Assembly: GCF_000427405.1 (NCBI RefSeq)
Contig: NZ_ATXY01000005.1
Span: 152,926-216,925 of the forward strand
Direction: 5' to 3'
Length of the DNA stretch: 64,000 bases
Source: Flectobacillus major DSM 103
GTDB lineage: Bacteria > Bacteroidota > Bacteroidia > Cytophagales > Spirosomataceae
The position numbers and the translations under genes were made by a program. Shown one piece after another: positions 1 to 9,082 of this stretch (the first letter of the stretch is position 1; every line of letters begins with the position of its first letter). A model generated the notes under the pieces. The model was not told the origin of the DNA. It made no database searches and saw only the letters and a program-made list of their open reading frames with translations.

Positions 1-2
1 AA

Positions 3-1100
3 ATTCCTGTTGGTGACGTTTGGTCGGTTGAAGCCATTCAAGAACGCATCCAAATAATAGAACAACACAATCATAACTTTACCCCTTTAGAATGGCTAGT
101 TGTAGAAAGCCTACCTGTGCATGAAGACATCAAAAAGGGGCTGCCTACTAAGGATTTTTACATAGAAAATTACAAAACATCTTTGCGGAATTTGGCTAGT
201 TGTGGCATCAAAACGGTATGCTATAATTTTATGCCTGTTTTGGATTGGTCACGTACCAATATTAGTTATGAAATGCCCGATGGCTCAAAGGCGCTGCGGT
301 TTGTTTGGGAGGACTTTGCTCTTTTCGATTTGTTTATTTTGAAACGCCCCAATGCTCCGCTTGATTATACCCCCGAAGTACAGGCTTCGGCCAAAACTAA
401 ATGGGAAAATATGAGTAAAGAAGCTATTGCCGAACTCACCAATACTGTTTTGTTAGGTTTGCCTGGTTCGGAAGAAGCTTTTGATTTAAACACCTTTCAG
501 GGTTTATTGGATCAGTATGCTCATATTGGCGATAGTGAGTTACGCAATAACTTGTATTATTTTATACAGCAGATTGCACCACTTGCCCAAGAACTAGGCA
601 TCTTGCTTTGTATTCATCCCGACGACCCACCCAAATCGCTATTGGGTTTGCCACGTGTTGTAAGTACCGAAGATGACTTAGCACAACTCATGGATGCCTG
701 CGATGTTACAGCCAATGGTATTACTTTCTGTACGGGTTCGTTGGGGGTTCGTGCCGACAACGATTTGCCCAAAATGGTAAAACGCTTTGGCAACAGAATC
801 CATTTTATTCATCTTCGCACTACGAAACGAGAAGAAAATCCCCTGAATTTTCACGAAGCAGCTCACCTCAATGGCGATGTAGATATGTACGAAGTGGTAA
901 AGGCTTTTGTGGAAGAAGAACAACATCGTAAACAAACAGGACATTCTAATCCGAGCTTGCCGATGCGTCCCGACCACGGTCATCAGATGCTCGACGACCT
1001 CCATAAGCGTACTTATCCAGGCTATTCGGCTATTGGCCGCTTGAAGGGCTTGGCTGAGCTAAGAGGCTTAGAGTTGGGTATTGTGAGAAGTATGTCGTAA
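3..1100 (+). CDS. uxuA: Mannonate dehydratase (UxuA), 5' end cut by window edge
   Basis: Dehydrates D-mannonate to 2-keto-3-deoxygluconate in the cytoplasmic hexuronate pathway. The frame is open to the left edge, so only about 365 C-terminal residues are present and perhaps 20-30 are missing (E. coli UxuA has 394). The first in-window Met codon (position 240 onward) is internal; the family motif WLVVESLPVHEDIK is encoded at about 93-134. Family landmarks follow in order: CIHPDDPP, FCTGSLG, HFIHLR and PDHGHQM, which carry the His, Cys, His and Asp used as Mn2+ ligands in characterised mannonate dehydratases. The next genes (GH67 alpha-glucuronidase, SDR, GH43) fit release and breakdown of glucuronic acid from xylan side chains. 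The family assignment is firm; the missing N-terminus is outside the window. Confidence 0.95.
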   Translation: MPVGDVWSVEAIQERIQIIEQHNHNFTPLEWLVVESLPVHEDIKKGLPTKDFYIENYKTSLRNLASCGIKTVCYNFMPVLDWSRTNISYEMPDGSKALRFVWEDFALFDLFILKRPNAPLDYTPEVQASAKTKWENMSKEAIAELTNTVLLGLPGSEEAFDLNTFQGLLDQYAHIGDSELRNNLYYFIQQIAPLAQELGILLCIHPDDPPKSLLGLPRVVSTEDDLAQLMDACDVTANGITFCTGSLGVRADNDLPKMVKRFGNRIHFIHLRTTKREENPLNFHEAAHLNGDVDMYEVVKAFVEEEQHRKQTGHSNPSLPMRPDHGHQMLDDLHKRTYPGYSAIGRLKGLAELRGLELGIVRSMS

Positions 1101-1239
1101 GGGTATTTGATTCGTTATGATTTTGATGTTTTTAGTTAAAATATCAAACATTAGCATTATTAAATTGACTCACCAATTCAGGGAAATAAGACGATATTTT
1201 GAACCATTTTGATTGATAAAACCTATAATTATTACGATA

Positions 1240-3348
1240 ATGCTAAAAAAAATAAGCTTCCTATTACTATTTATTTCGTCAACAGCATGGGCTGACGATG
1301 GGTATCGTTTGTGGCTAAAATTTGATTTAATCAAAAACCCTACTCAGCGAGCTACCTATGCAAAATTCAGTCAATTTATTTATACTGAACAACAAGATGC
1401 CATTAGCCAAACAGCGAGCAAAGAGCTACAAACAAGTTTGCAAGGCTTATTGGGCAAGCGTATCCCTATTGCCAAGAATATTCAAGATAAAAAAGGAGGG
1501 ATTCTGCTAAAAGTATCGGCAACAGATGCCAAAACACAAGCTTTGGCCGACGATGGCTTTGCCATTTATACACAAAATAACAATATCGTTGTTTCGTCAA
1601 AAAACCCTTCTGGAGCATTATATGGGGCTTTTGCACTGTTAAGACGTATCCAAACAGGACTAGACATTAGCAAGATTGATATTGCCGATAGCCCCAAGGT
1701 ACGCTTGCGAATGCTTAATCACTGGGACAACCCCCTTGGCACAATAGAAAGAGGCTATGCTGGTTCTTCGCTTTGGAAATGGTACGAATTGCCCGAAGTA
1801 ATAGATCAACGTTATATTGATTATGCCAGAGCCAACGCCTCTGTTGGTATCAATGCTGTAGTACTCAATAATGTCAATGCAAGTGCCCGTTTTTTGACAG
1901 ACGAATATCTTCAAAAAGTAAAGGCCCTAGCTGCTGTATTTCGTCCTTATGGTATCAAAGTGTTTTTATCTTTGAATTTTGCCGCTCCTAAAATTTTGGG
2001 GAAAACCAAAAACTCTGACCCACTTGCACCAGAAATAAGAACATGGTGGAACAACAAAACCCAAGAAATCTACAAGCTCATTCCTGATTTTGGAGGGTAT
2101 TTGGTAAAAGCCAATTCTGAAGGAGAACCAGGCCCACAAGATTTTGGCCGTACCCATGCCGACGGAGCTAATATGCTAGCTGAAGCCTTAAAACCTCACC
2201 AAGGTATTGTAATATGGCGTGCATTTGTATATGCTGCCGACCCTAAAGGCGACCGCTTCAAAGAAGCTTACAAAGACTTTAAGCCTTTAGATGGTACATT
2301 TGCCGACAATGTGATGGTACAAGTAAAAAATGGCCCTATAGATTTCCAATCTCGTGAGCCGTTTCATCCTCTTTTTGGTGCTATGCCCAAAACGCCTCTA
2401 GCGATGGAATTTCAACTAACACAGGAATATCTAGGCTTTTCGACCAACTTGGTTTATGAAGCTCCTTTGTTCAAAGAATGCCTCGATAGCGACACCTATG
2501 TACAAGGCAAAGGCTCGACAGTAGCCAAAGTAGTTGATGGTAGTCTTGATAAACATACCCTTACTGCCATCGTAGGGGTTGCCAATACGGGTTCAGATAG
2601 AAACTGGACAGGACATTTAATGTCGCAAGCCAACTGGTATGCTTTTGGCCGTTTGGCATGGAATCATGCCCTTTCTTCTGAACAGATTGCTGAAGAATGG
2701 ATTAAAATGACATTGACGCAGCATCCACAATCGGTAACTGTGATTCAAGATGTGATGCTGAAATCCAGAGAAATTTATGTAGACTTCACTACGCCACTTG
2801 GCCTACATCATGTAATGGGGCAAAATATCCATTTTGGCCCTGAACCTTGGCTAGAGCGCAGTGCCCGACCCGACTGGACGGCCATTTATTATCACCGTGC
2901 CGATTCGCTAGGATTAGGATTTAATCGTACTGCTACTGGTAGCAATGCTCTAAGCTTATATTCGCCCGAAGTACAACAATTATGGGGAAATCCCGATACT
3001 TGTCCGCTTCCATATTTATTATGGTTTCATCATGTGCCTTGGACAAAGCAGCTGAGTACAGGAAAAAGCCTTTGGGATGAATTTAGTAGCCGCTATTACA
3101 AAGGCGTTGCCTCGGTAGAATGGATGCAAAAACAGTGGAAAAGTGTGGCCAATCAAATAGACCCAGCCATTTTTGCCGATGTTGATGGCCGTTTGGCAGC
3201 ACAGCACCGTGAGGCTCTTAATTGGCGAGATGCTTGTGTGCTGTATTTTCAGCAATACGCCAACCAGCCTATTCCTGCACCATATCCAAAACCTACCAGA
3301 AGCTTAGCTGAAATGAAAAAAATAGTAGAGATATATCAGTTAAGATAA
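1240..3348 (+). CDS. aguA: Secreted alpha-glucuronidase, GH67
   Basis: Releases (4-O-methyl-)glucuronic acid from glucuronoxylo-oligosaccharides. The product is 702 aa, the usual GH67 length. I take ATG 1240, which gives a clean signal peptide (MLKKISFLLLFISSTAWA), over a TTG at 1213. Domain order is the GH67 N-terminal domain (to about residue 140), a TIM barrel and a C-terminal helical domain. Residues expected for catalysis are visible: Glu294 in NSEGEPG as general acid, and the Asp368 (GPIDF) and Glu390 (AMEFQ) pair. The gene lies 139 bp after the mannonate dehydratase, so uronate release and catabolism are encoded together. The signal peptide suggests periplasmic action on imported oligosaccharides. 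Confidence 0.93.
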   Translation: MLKKISFLLLFISSTAWADDGYRLWLKFDLIKNPTQRATYAKFSQFIYTEQQDAISQTASKELQTSLQGLLGKRIPIAKNIQDKKGGILLKVSATDAKTQALADDGFAIYTQNNNIVVSSKNPSGALYGAFALLRRIQTGLDISKIDIADSPKVRLRMLNHWDNPLGTIERGYAGSSLWKWYELPEVIDQRYIDYARANASVGINAVVLNNVNASARFLTDEYLQKVKALAAVFRPYGIKVFLSLNFAAPKILGKTKNSDPLAPEIRTWWNNKTQEIYKLIPDFGGYLVKANSEGEPGPQDFGRTHADGANMLAEALKPHQGIVIWRAFVYAADPKGDRFKEAYKDFKPLDGTFADNVMVQVKNGPIDFQSREPFHPLFGAMPKTPLAMEFQLTQEYLGFSTNLVYEAPLFKECLDSDTYVQGKGSTVAKVVDGSLDKHTLTAIVGVANTGSDRNWTGHLMSQANWYAFGRLAWNHALSSEQIAEEWIKMTLTQHPQSVTVIQDVMLKSREIYVDFTTPLGLHHVMGQNIHFGPEPWLERSARPDWTAIYYHRADSLGLGFNRTATGSNALSLYSPEVQQLWGNPDTCPLPYLLWFHHVPWTKQLSTGKSLWDEFSSRYYKGVASVEWMQKQWKSVANQIDPAIFADVDGRLAAQHREALNWRDACVLYFQQYANQPIPAPYPKPTRSLAEMKKIVEIYQLR

Positions 3349-3398
3349 GCCATAAAGTCGAAAAACTTTTGTCTGCTTAACCTCAGGCTTTCCTTTTT

Positions 3399-3432
3399 CT
3401 ATTAGCTAGAGCTACTCTTTTCTGGCTAATAG
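3399..3432 (+). other. Intergenic hairpin between GH67 and SDR genes
   Basis: An 8-bp perfect inverted repeat, CTATTAGC / GCTAATAG, with an 18-nt loop. No T-run follows, so it looks like an mRNA processing or stability hairpin rather than a strong terminator. The function is inference. Confidence 0.35.
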
Positions 3433-3549
3433 CATATAAATCAAAACCTTATTCCTATAAATAAAAGTTTTTTCCGAACGATAAAACCCTCATTAATAAG
3501 GTAATATGATAAATCGTAATTCATAAAACTTCTTTAAAAACGACAAAAA

Positions 3550-4299
3550 ATGTTTAGTTTAGCTAATAAAATTGCCTTGATTACTGGTGGCGGTAGTGGT
3601 ATTGGATTTGCAATTGCTACAAGTATGATTGAAGCAGGAGCAAAAGTTGTTATTACGGGTCGACGAGAAAATGCTTTACAAGAAGCTGTGGCATCTTTGG
3701 GCGAAAACGCCTATTATGTTGTCAATGATGTAACAGCATTACAGCACTTGGAAGGCTTAGTAGCACATATAGAAAATAACATTGGCGAAATAGATATTTT
3801 GGTCAATAATGCAGGTATCAATATGAAAAAACCTGCTCTGGAAGTAACAGACGAAGAGTTTAATCGAATTATTCATACCAATCTCAATGCTGTATTTGCA
3901 CTAACCCGCACTTGTGCTAGCCGTATGACTGCCCGCAAACGGGGAGTAATTTTGATGATTTCGTCGATGGCCGCCTATTATGGTATCGACCGCGTGCCAG
4001 CTTATTCGGCATCCAAACATGGTGTCGAGGGGTTGGTAAAAGCCTTAGCCATGGATTTTTCACCCCACAATGTTCGTATCAATGCTATTGCACCGGGTTT
4101 TATAGAAACGGCCATGATGCAAACCGCCATGAGTTCGGACCCTGCTCGAATGAATAAAGCCTTAGATCGTACTCCGATGGGTTATTTTGGAAAACCCGAA
4201 GATATAGGCTTGGCGGCTGTGTTTCTAGCTTCGGAAGGAGCAAAATATATTACAGGAGCATCATTGCCTGTAGACGGGGGCAATTCTATTGGTTTTTAA
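3550..4299 (+). CDS. SDR-family oxidoreductase, probable D-mannonate (fructuronate) reductase
   Basis: A classical short-chain dehydrogenase of 249 aa. It has the nucleotide-binding motif TGGGSGIG (about residues 12-19), NNAG (86-89), catalytic Ser138/139 and the YxxxK pair Tyr152/Lys156, and ends with the usual ITGASLPVDGG segment. There is no signal peptide, so it is cytoplasmic. Sequence alone does not settle the substrate. Its position between mannonate dehydratase/alpha-glucuronidase and GH43 suggests D-fructuronate to D-mannonate reduction, the step before UxuA; Bacillus subtilis UxuB is likewise an SDR. Gluconate 5-dehydrogenase or a KduD-type enzyme are the main alternatives. The GH43 gene starts 33 bp downstream and is probably co-transcribed. 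Confidence 0.8.
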   Translation: MFSLANKIALITGGGSGIGFAIATSMIEAGAKVVITGRRENALQEAVASLGENAYYVVNDVTALQHLEGLVAHIENNIGEIDILVNNAGINMKKPALEVTDEEFNRIIHTNLNAVFALTRTCASRMTARKRGVILMISSMAAYYGIDRVPAYSASKHGVEGLVKALAMDFSPHNVRINAIAPGFIETAMMQTAMSSDPARMNKALDRTPMGYFGKPEDIGLAAVFLASEGAKYITGASLPVDGGNSIGF

Positions 4300-4332
4300 A
4301 AACTATTTTAAATAAAAAATTAACTCCATTAA

Positions 4333-5370
4333 ATGATGAAATCAACCTTGATTACTGCTAGCTTGGTAGTTTTTAGTTTGGGTGTTTACGCTCAAGCCAA
4401 AAAGCAACCCATTTCACAACCTTTGGTTTCTCATATTTTTACGGCCGACCCCTCAGCTCATGTTTTTGAGGGCAAGATTTATATCTATCCTTCACATGAT
4501 ATAGAAACGGGGGTATCTCAAAATGGAGACGGCGACCACTTCGATATGCGTGATATTCATGTGTTATCTATGGATAAAATTGGTGAAAAAGTAACCGATC
4601 ATGGTATTGCTATCGACAAAAAGGATATTCCTTGGGCTGGTCGTCAGTTATGGGCTCCTGATGCGGCTTATAAAAATGGTACATATTATTTATATTTTCC
4701 ACTCAAGGATAAAAACGATGTTTTTAAGATTGGGGTAGCTACCAGCAAAAAGCCCTATGGCCCTTTCAAGGCCGAAAAAGAGCCTATTAAAGGAAGTTTT
4801 AGTATCGACCCTGCTGTATTTAAAGATAGCGATGGTAGTTTTTATCTTTATTTTGGGGGTATTTGGGGTGGCCAATTACAACGATGGGCTACAGGTAGCT
4901 ACAATCCTGATGGAAAACTAAAAACCCCTAACGAAGTGGCCTTCTCGCCCAAGGTAGCAAAGCTGTCGGCCGATATGAAGAGCTTTACTGAAGAGCCCAA
5001 AGATGTACAAATTTTAGATGAAAATGGTAAAGTTCTTTTGGAAAGCGATAATACCAAACGCTTTTTTGAGGGAGCTTGGATGCACAAATACAAAGGCAAA
5101 TACTATTTGTCATATTCTACGGGCGACACCCATTTTGTGAGCTATGCCACTAGCGACAACCCTTATGGCCCTTTTACCTACAAAGGAGTTGTGCTAAACC
5201 CTGTTGAAGGCTGGACAACCCACCATTCTATTGTTGAAATAAAAGGAAAATGGTATTTGTTTTATCATGATGTGCAGCTTTCGGGAAAAACCCATTTACG
5301 CAATATCAAAGTTACAGAATTGAAGTATAACCCCGACGGTACAATCCAGACCATTACGGCTTATCGATAA
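4333..5370 (+). CDS. Secreted glycoside hydrolase family 43 (arabinofuranosidase/xylosidase type)
   Basis: A five-bladed beta-propeller glycosidase of 345 aa with a signal peptide ending near ...GVYAQA (residue 22). The three GH43 acidic residues are recognisable: general base Asp39 in TADPSAH, pKa-modulating Asp159 in SIDPAVF and general acid Glu246 in FFEGAW. GH43 enzymes of this type trim arabinose or xylose from arabinoxylan oligosaccharides, which suits the neighbouring alpha-glucuronidase. The start may be ATG 4333 or the adjacent ATG 4336. A strong terminator follows, closing a uxuA-aguA-SDR-GH43 transcription block. The exact sugar specificity cannot be read from the sequence. Confidence 0.9.
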   Translation: MMKSTLITASLVVFSLGVYAQAKKQPISQPLVSHIFTADPSAHVFEGKIYIYPSHDIETGVSQNGDGDHFDMRDIHVLSMDKIGEKVTDHGIAIDKKDIPWAGRQLWAPDAAYKNGTYYLYFPLKDKNDVFKIGVATSKKPYGPFKAEKEPIKGSFSIDPAVFKDSDGSFYLYFGGIWGGQLQRWATGSYNPDGKLKTPNEVAFSPKVAKLSADMKSFTEEPKDVQILDENGKVLLESDNTKRFFEGAWMHKYKGKYYLSYSTGDTHFVSYATSDNPYGPFTYKGVVLNPVEGWTTHHSIVEIKGKWYLFYHDVQLSGKTHLRNIKVTELKYNPDGTIQTITAYR

Positions 5371-5397
5371 ATTTCATTCACACAGATAGTAGTTTTC

Positions 5398-5430
5398 AAC
5401 GCAAGTAGGTTTTCCTGCTTGCGTTTTTTT
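5398..5430 (+). terminator. Rho-independent terminator after GH43 gene
   Basis: A 12-bp stem, AACGCAAGTAGG / CCTGCTTGCGTT (one G-T wobble), with a TTTT loop and followed directly by T7. This is a strong intrinsic terminator for the hexuronate block. Confidence 0.9.
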
Positions 5431-5554
5431 GTATTAGCTAAAGGTAATTAAGGATAGCGTATCATTATTAAAAGAATATTTTAGAGGAAAAATAGGAAGT
5501 AGATAAGCTATCGAACCCGCTTTTTTGGTTGAACTACTGAATACAATCTATCCA

Positions 5555-7981
5555 ATGCACTATTCTTTGAAAAAACAGATACCTACTTTTATTTTCTTTT
5601 TATTCGTTTTTGTAAACACAACCTTTGCCCAAAATAAGGCTTTGGTGAAGGGAAAAGTTGTAGACAAACAAACCAACGAGGCATTGAGCTATGCCAATGT
5701 AAGAATCTTTAAAAGTGCTGATAATAAGGTAATAACGGGCAGTATATCCAATGAAAATGGGGCGTTTTCTATTGATTTAGCTTTTGGCGAATATTACGCA
5801 TTGATTGAGTTTATGGGTTATAAGGCCATCAAAACGGCATTGTTTAGCCTCAGCAAAGAGCAGCCTTCCAAAGATTTGGGGATTCTTCAAGCCGAATCTG
5901 TTAGTAATCAACTTTTGGAAGTGGAAGTTCGTGGCGAAAAAAGTACGATGGAATTAGCCCTCGACAAAAGGGTATTTAATGTTGGTAAAGACCTAGCCAA
6001 TGCAGGAGGCACAGCCAGTGATATTCTTACCAATATACCATCGGTGGCTGTTGACCCCGACGGAGCAATCAAGCTACGAGGAAGCGACAATGTCAGGATT
6101 TTGATTGATGGAAAGCCTTCGGGTTTGGTGAGTTTTAAGGGTGGTGCAGGTCTACAATCGCTACAGGCCAGTATGATTGAGCGTGTCGAGGTTATTACCA
6201 ATCCTTCGGCCCGATACGAAGCCGAAGGGATGGCGGGTATCATTAATATTATTCTGAAAAAAGACAAAAAACAAGGCTTCAACGGCTCTTTTGATGTTAT
6301 TACGGGGTATCCTGTCAATCAGGGTTTAGGACTCAATTTGAATTATCGCCACCGAAAAGTCAACTTCTTTATCAATTATGGTATTGCTTATCGCATTACG
6401 CCCAATATAGCACATACCTATCAGGAAGTATATGGTAAAGATACCACTACGATTTCGGACCAAGACCGCAATGGACGTTTGAGAGGTTTCAACAACAATA
6501 TTCAGGGAGGGTTAGACTATTATTTTACCGATAAAAGTTATTTAACAGCTTCGTATCTTTTTAGAAGAAGCGATGCCCGCAGGCTCACCGATTTGGTTTA
6601 TAAAGATTTTATTAATTCAACCAACAACCTTATCCGTACAACTTACCGTACCCAAGACGAAACCGAAGCCGAACCTAATTCGGAATATGCCCTAACCTAC
6701 AGAAAAGATTTTGACAAAAAAAATCATACATTTTCTGCTGAAGTTCGATTTTTAGATAATTGGGAACGTTCTGACCAGCTATTTACCCAAAATGCGTTTT
6801 TTAAAGACGGCTCTATTGATAGCAAACAAACCGTTTTGCAAAATTCACTCAATGATGAATACGAAAAACAATGGCTTTTTCAGATAGATTACTCGCAACC
6901 TATTGGCAAGGAGGGCAAGGTTGAAACAGGACTCAGAAGTAGCTTTAGAGACATGGTAAATGACTATGTTGTTAACCAAAAAAGTGACCAAGGGGTATTT
7001 GTGCCACTCCCTGGGCTAAAAAACTATTTTATTTATAACGAAAACATCAATGCTTGGTACGGAATCGTTGGCAACAAAACCCGAAAGTTATCGTACCAAA
7101 TGGGGCTTCGTGCCGAGTGGACAGACGTGAAAACTACCCTTCGAGAAACCAACGAAGTAAACCCTCGCAAATACACCAACCTATTTCCAAGTGCCCATAT
7201 TTCGTATGAACTACCTCTGGAAAATGCTATTCAGCTAAGCTATAGCCGACGTGTACGCCGACCATTTTATAATGATTTAAGCCCTTTTGCAACGTTTTCG
7301 GATAGCCGTAATTTTTTTGGAGGCAACCCCAACCTCAATCCCGAATTTACTAATGCCTTTGAAATAGGACATGTCAAATACCTTAAAAATGGTTCGTTGA
7401 GTTCATCGTTCTTTTTTAGAGATACCAAAGACAAAATCCAAACGATTCGTCGAGTAGATGCACTAGGCTTTGCCACGACTCGCCCCGAAAACCTCAAAGG
7501 AGAACAGTCGTTGGGCGTCGAAATGGCCAGTCAGATAAATCTCAAAAAATGGTGGAAAAGTGATTTCAGTTTTAGCTTTTTCCAAGCCAAAATAGATGGT
7601 AGCAATATAGACGAAGCCTATTTACGAGAAACCTATAGCTGGTTTGTTCGGCACACTTCTCGTTTTTCATTGCCCAATAAATGGGATTTACAGCTACGTG
7701 GTAACTATGAAGCTCCACAAAAAACTGTACAAGGGCGACGATTGGCCCTTTATTATGTTGACTTTTCGGTAAGCAAAGATGTGTTTAAAGGCAAAGGCAC
7801 TCTCAATCTCAATATTATGGATATTTTTAACTCAAGAATTTCAAGATTTGTTACCGAAGGAGATAATTTTTATACCGATGGTCGTTCACAATTTAGAAGA
7901 CGACAAATCAATTTAACGCTTAATTACCGTATCAAAAATGCCAAAAAAGTAAAAAGTATTATCAGCGACGAAACCAACTAG
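5555..7981 (+). CDS. TonB-dependent outer membrane receptor, outer membrane beta-barrel family
   Basis: An 808-aa outer-membrane protein. I take ATG 5555 over a TTG at 5525 because it gives a normal signal peptide (ends ...VNTTFAQ). An N-terminal carboxypeptidase-regulatory-like beta-sandwich (about 30-110) is followed by a plug domain (about 120-230, with LRGSDNVRILIDGKPSG and RVEVITNPSARYEAEGMAG) and a long barrel. The barrel matches the OMP_b-brl_3 group of receptors, which are not paired with SusD; accordingly no susD follows. The ligand is unknown. Proximity to the xylan genes is suggestive only, because a terminator separates them. The next gene is a secreted phosphodiesterase-like enzyme. 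Confidence 0.88.
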   Translation: MHYSLKKQIPTFIFFLFVFVNTTFAQNKALVKGKVVDKQTNEALSYANVRIFKSADNKVITGSISNENGAFSIDLAFGEYYALIEFMGYKAIKTALFSLSKEQPSKDLGILQAESVSNQLLEVEVRGEKSTMELALDKRVFNVGKDLANAGGTASDILTNIPSVAVDPDGAIKLRGSDNVRILIDGKPSGLVSFKGGAGLQSLQASMIERVEVITNPSARYEAEGMAGIINIILKKDKKQGFNGSFDVITGYPVNQGLGLNLNYRHRKVNFFINYGIAYRITPNIAHTYQEVYGKDTTTISDQDRNGRLRGFNNNIQGGLDYYFTDKSYLTASYLFRRSDARRLTDLVYKDFINSTNNLIRTTYRTQDETEAEPNSEYALTYRKDFDKKNHTFSAEVRFLDNWERSDQLFTQNAFFKDGSIDSKQTVLQNSLNDEYEKQWLFQIDYSQPIGKEGKVETGLRSSFRDMVNDYVVNQKSDQGVFVPLPGLKNYFIYNENINAWYGIVGNKTRKLSYQMGLRAEWTDVKTTLRETNEVNPRKYTNLFPSAHISYELPLENAIQLSYSRRVRRPFYNDLSPFATFSDSRNFFGGNPNLNPEFTNAFEIGHVKYLKNGSLSSSFFFRDTKDKIQTIRRVDALGFATTRPENLKGEQSLGVEMASQINLKKWWKSDFSFSFFQAKIDGSNIDEAYLRETYSWFVRHTSRFSLPNKWDLQLRGNYEAPQKTVQGRRLALYYVDFSVSKDVFKGKGTLNLNIMDIFNSRISRFVTEGDNFYTDGRSQFRRRQINLTLNYRIKNAKKVKSIISDETN

Positions 7982-8013
7982 CGTATCCTGTATTGGGCGT
8001 ATTTATAAGTAAT

Positions 8014-8061
8014 CGGCAAGTTATTACATTGGGAATATAAAAGACATCCTCTAACTTGCCG
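8014..8061 (+). other. Long-loop inverted repeat between receptor and EEP gene
   Basis: A perfect 10-bp inverted repeat, CGGCAAGTTA / TAACTTGCCG, with a 28-nt loop just before the downstream start. No T-tract follows. It may be an intercistronic hairpin in a two-gene transcript or a protein-binding site. Confidence 0.4.
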
Positions 8062-8100
8062 TTGATTACTCAAAAGGTTTTTCAACTAAAAACAATCCTC

Positions 8101-8931
8101 ATGAAAAAAGTATTTGGCCTTATTATAGGGCTGTTCATTATTCAACAAACCTATTCACAAGCCTTGAATGTGGCAACGTACAACCTTCGTCTCAATACCG
8201 CTAGCGATGGTGTCAATGCTTGGCCCAATCGTAAAGAAGAAGTAAAAAAGCTAATCCGTTATCATGAATTTGATATTTTTGGTACACAAGAGGGCTTTAT
8301 TGGACAAATAAAAGACCTCGTCGAAATGCCCGAATACGCCTACGTAGGTGTTGGCCGTGACGATGGTAAAGAAGCAGGCGAGCATTCGGCTATTGTTTAT
8401 AAAAAAGACCGTTTTCAATTATTACAAAAAGGTGATTTTTGGCTAAGTCAAACTCCCGACCAACCTACCAAAGGCTGGGATGCTACTTGTTGTAATAGAA
8501 TTTGCTCGTGGGCTAAGTTTAAAGACCTCAAAACGACCAAGGTATTTTACTTTTTTAGCGTACACTTTGACCACCAAGGTGTTGAAGCACGTCGACAATC
8601 GGGCTTTTTAATGGTAAAAAAAATCAAAGAGATTGCCAAAAATAGCCCTGTTATCTGTGTAGGTGATTTTAATTCTACCCCCGATACCGAGCAAATAAAA
8701 ACAATGCAAGCGTCTTTGAATGATGCCTATTTGGTTTCAAAAATGCCTCCTTATGGCCCTGAAGGCACTTTCAATGGCTTCAAGCACGACGCTGAACTCA
8801 AAAGTAGAATTGATTATATTTTTGTAGATAAAAAAATAGAAGTACTAAAATACGGCGTACTAACCGACTCTTACGATAATAAGTACCCGTCCGACCACCA
8901 GCCTGTAGTAATCAAAGCGGTGTTTAAGTAA
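8101..8931 (+). CDS. Secreted endonuclease/exonuclease/phosphatase (EEP) family protein
   Basis: A 276-aa metal-dependent phosphodiesterase-fold protein. ATG 8101 begins a clear signal peptide (ends ...QQTYSQA); the frame extends upstream only through a less likely start at 8056. The EEP signature is complete: TYNLR, catalytic Glu in TQEGF, HFDHQG, GDFNSTP, RIDYIF and the terminal SDHQPV. Bacteroidota homologs of this size are usually annotated as secreted endonuclease/exonuclease/phosphatase proteins found near polysaccharide loci; their physiological substrates are mostly unknown. A long palindrome lies beyond its stop. Confidence 0.88.
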   Translation: MKKVFGLIIGLFIIQQTYSQALNVATYNLRLNTASDGVNAWPNRKEEVKKLIRYHEFDIFGTQEGFIGQIKDLVEMPEYAYVGVGRDDGKEAGEHSAIVYKKDRFQLLQKGDFWLSQTPDQPTKGWDATCCNRICSWAKFKDLKTTKVFYFFSVHFDHQGVEARRQSGFLMVKKIKEIAKNSPVICVGDFNSTPDTEQIKTMQASLNDAYLVSKMPPYGPEGTFNGFKHDAELKSRIDYIFVDKKIEVLKYGVLTDSYDNKYPSDHQPVVIKAVFK

Positions 8932-9027
8932 TATCCTGTACTGAGTGTCTGAGCAAATAGATTGATATTGAGCAGTTTAGATACAATTTTACGAAGTGTC
9001 TTATTGAAGATTTTTTTTGTTATAGTA

Positions 9028-9061
9028 CAGTTAGCTAGCCTATTTATGGGCTAGCTAACTG
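9028..9061. terminator. Palindrome between convergent EEP and PQQ-dehydrogenase genes
   Basis: A perfect 13-bp stem, CAGTTAGCTAGCC / GGCTAGCTAACTG, with an 8-nt loop, placed between two convergent stop codons. A T8 run lies before rather than after it on the + strand, so it is not a textbook terminator. The symmetry and position suggest a bidirectional transcription barrier. Confidence 0.55.
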
Positions 9062-9082
9062 ATTCCAGAAGCCTAGTTCTGA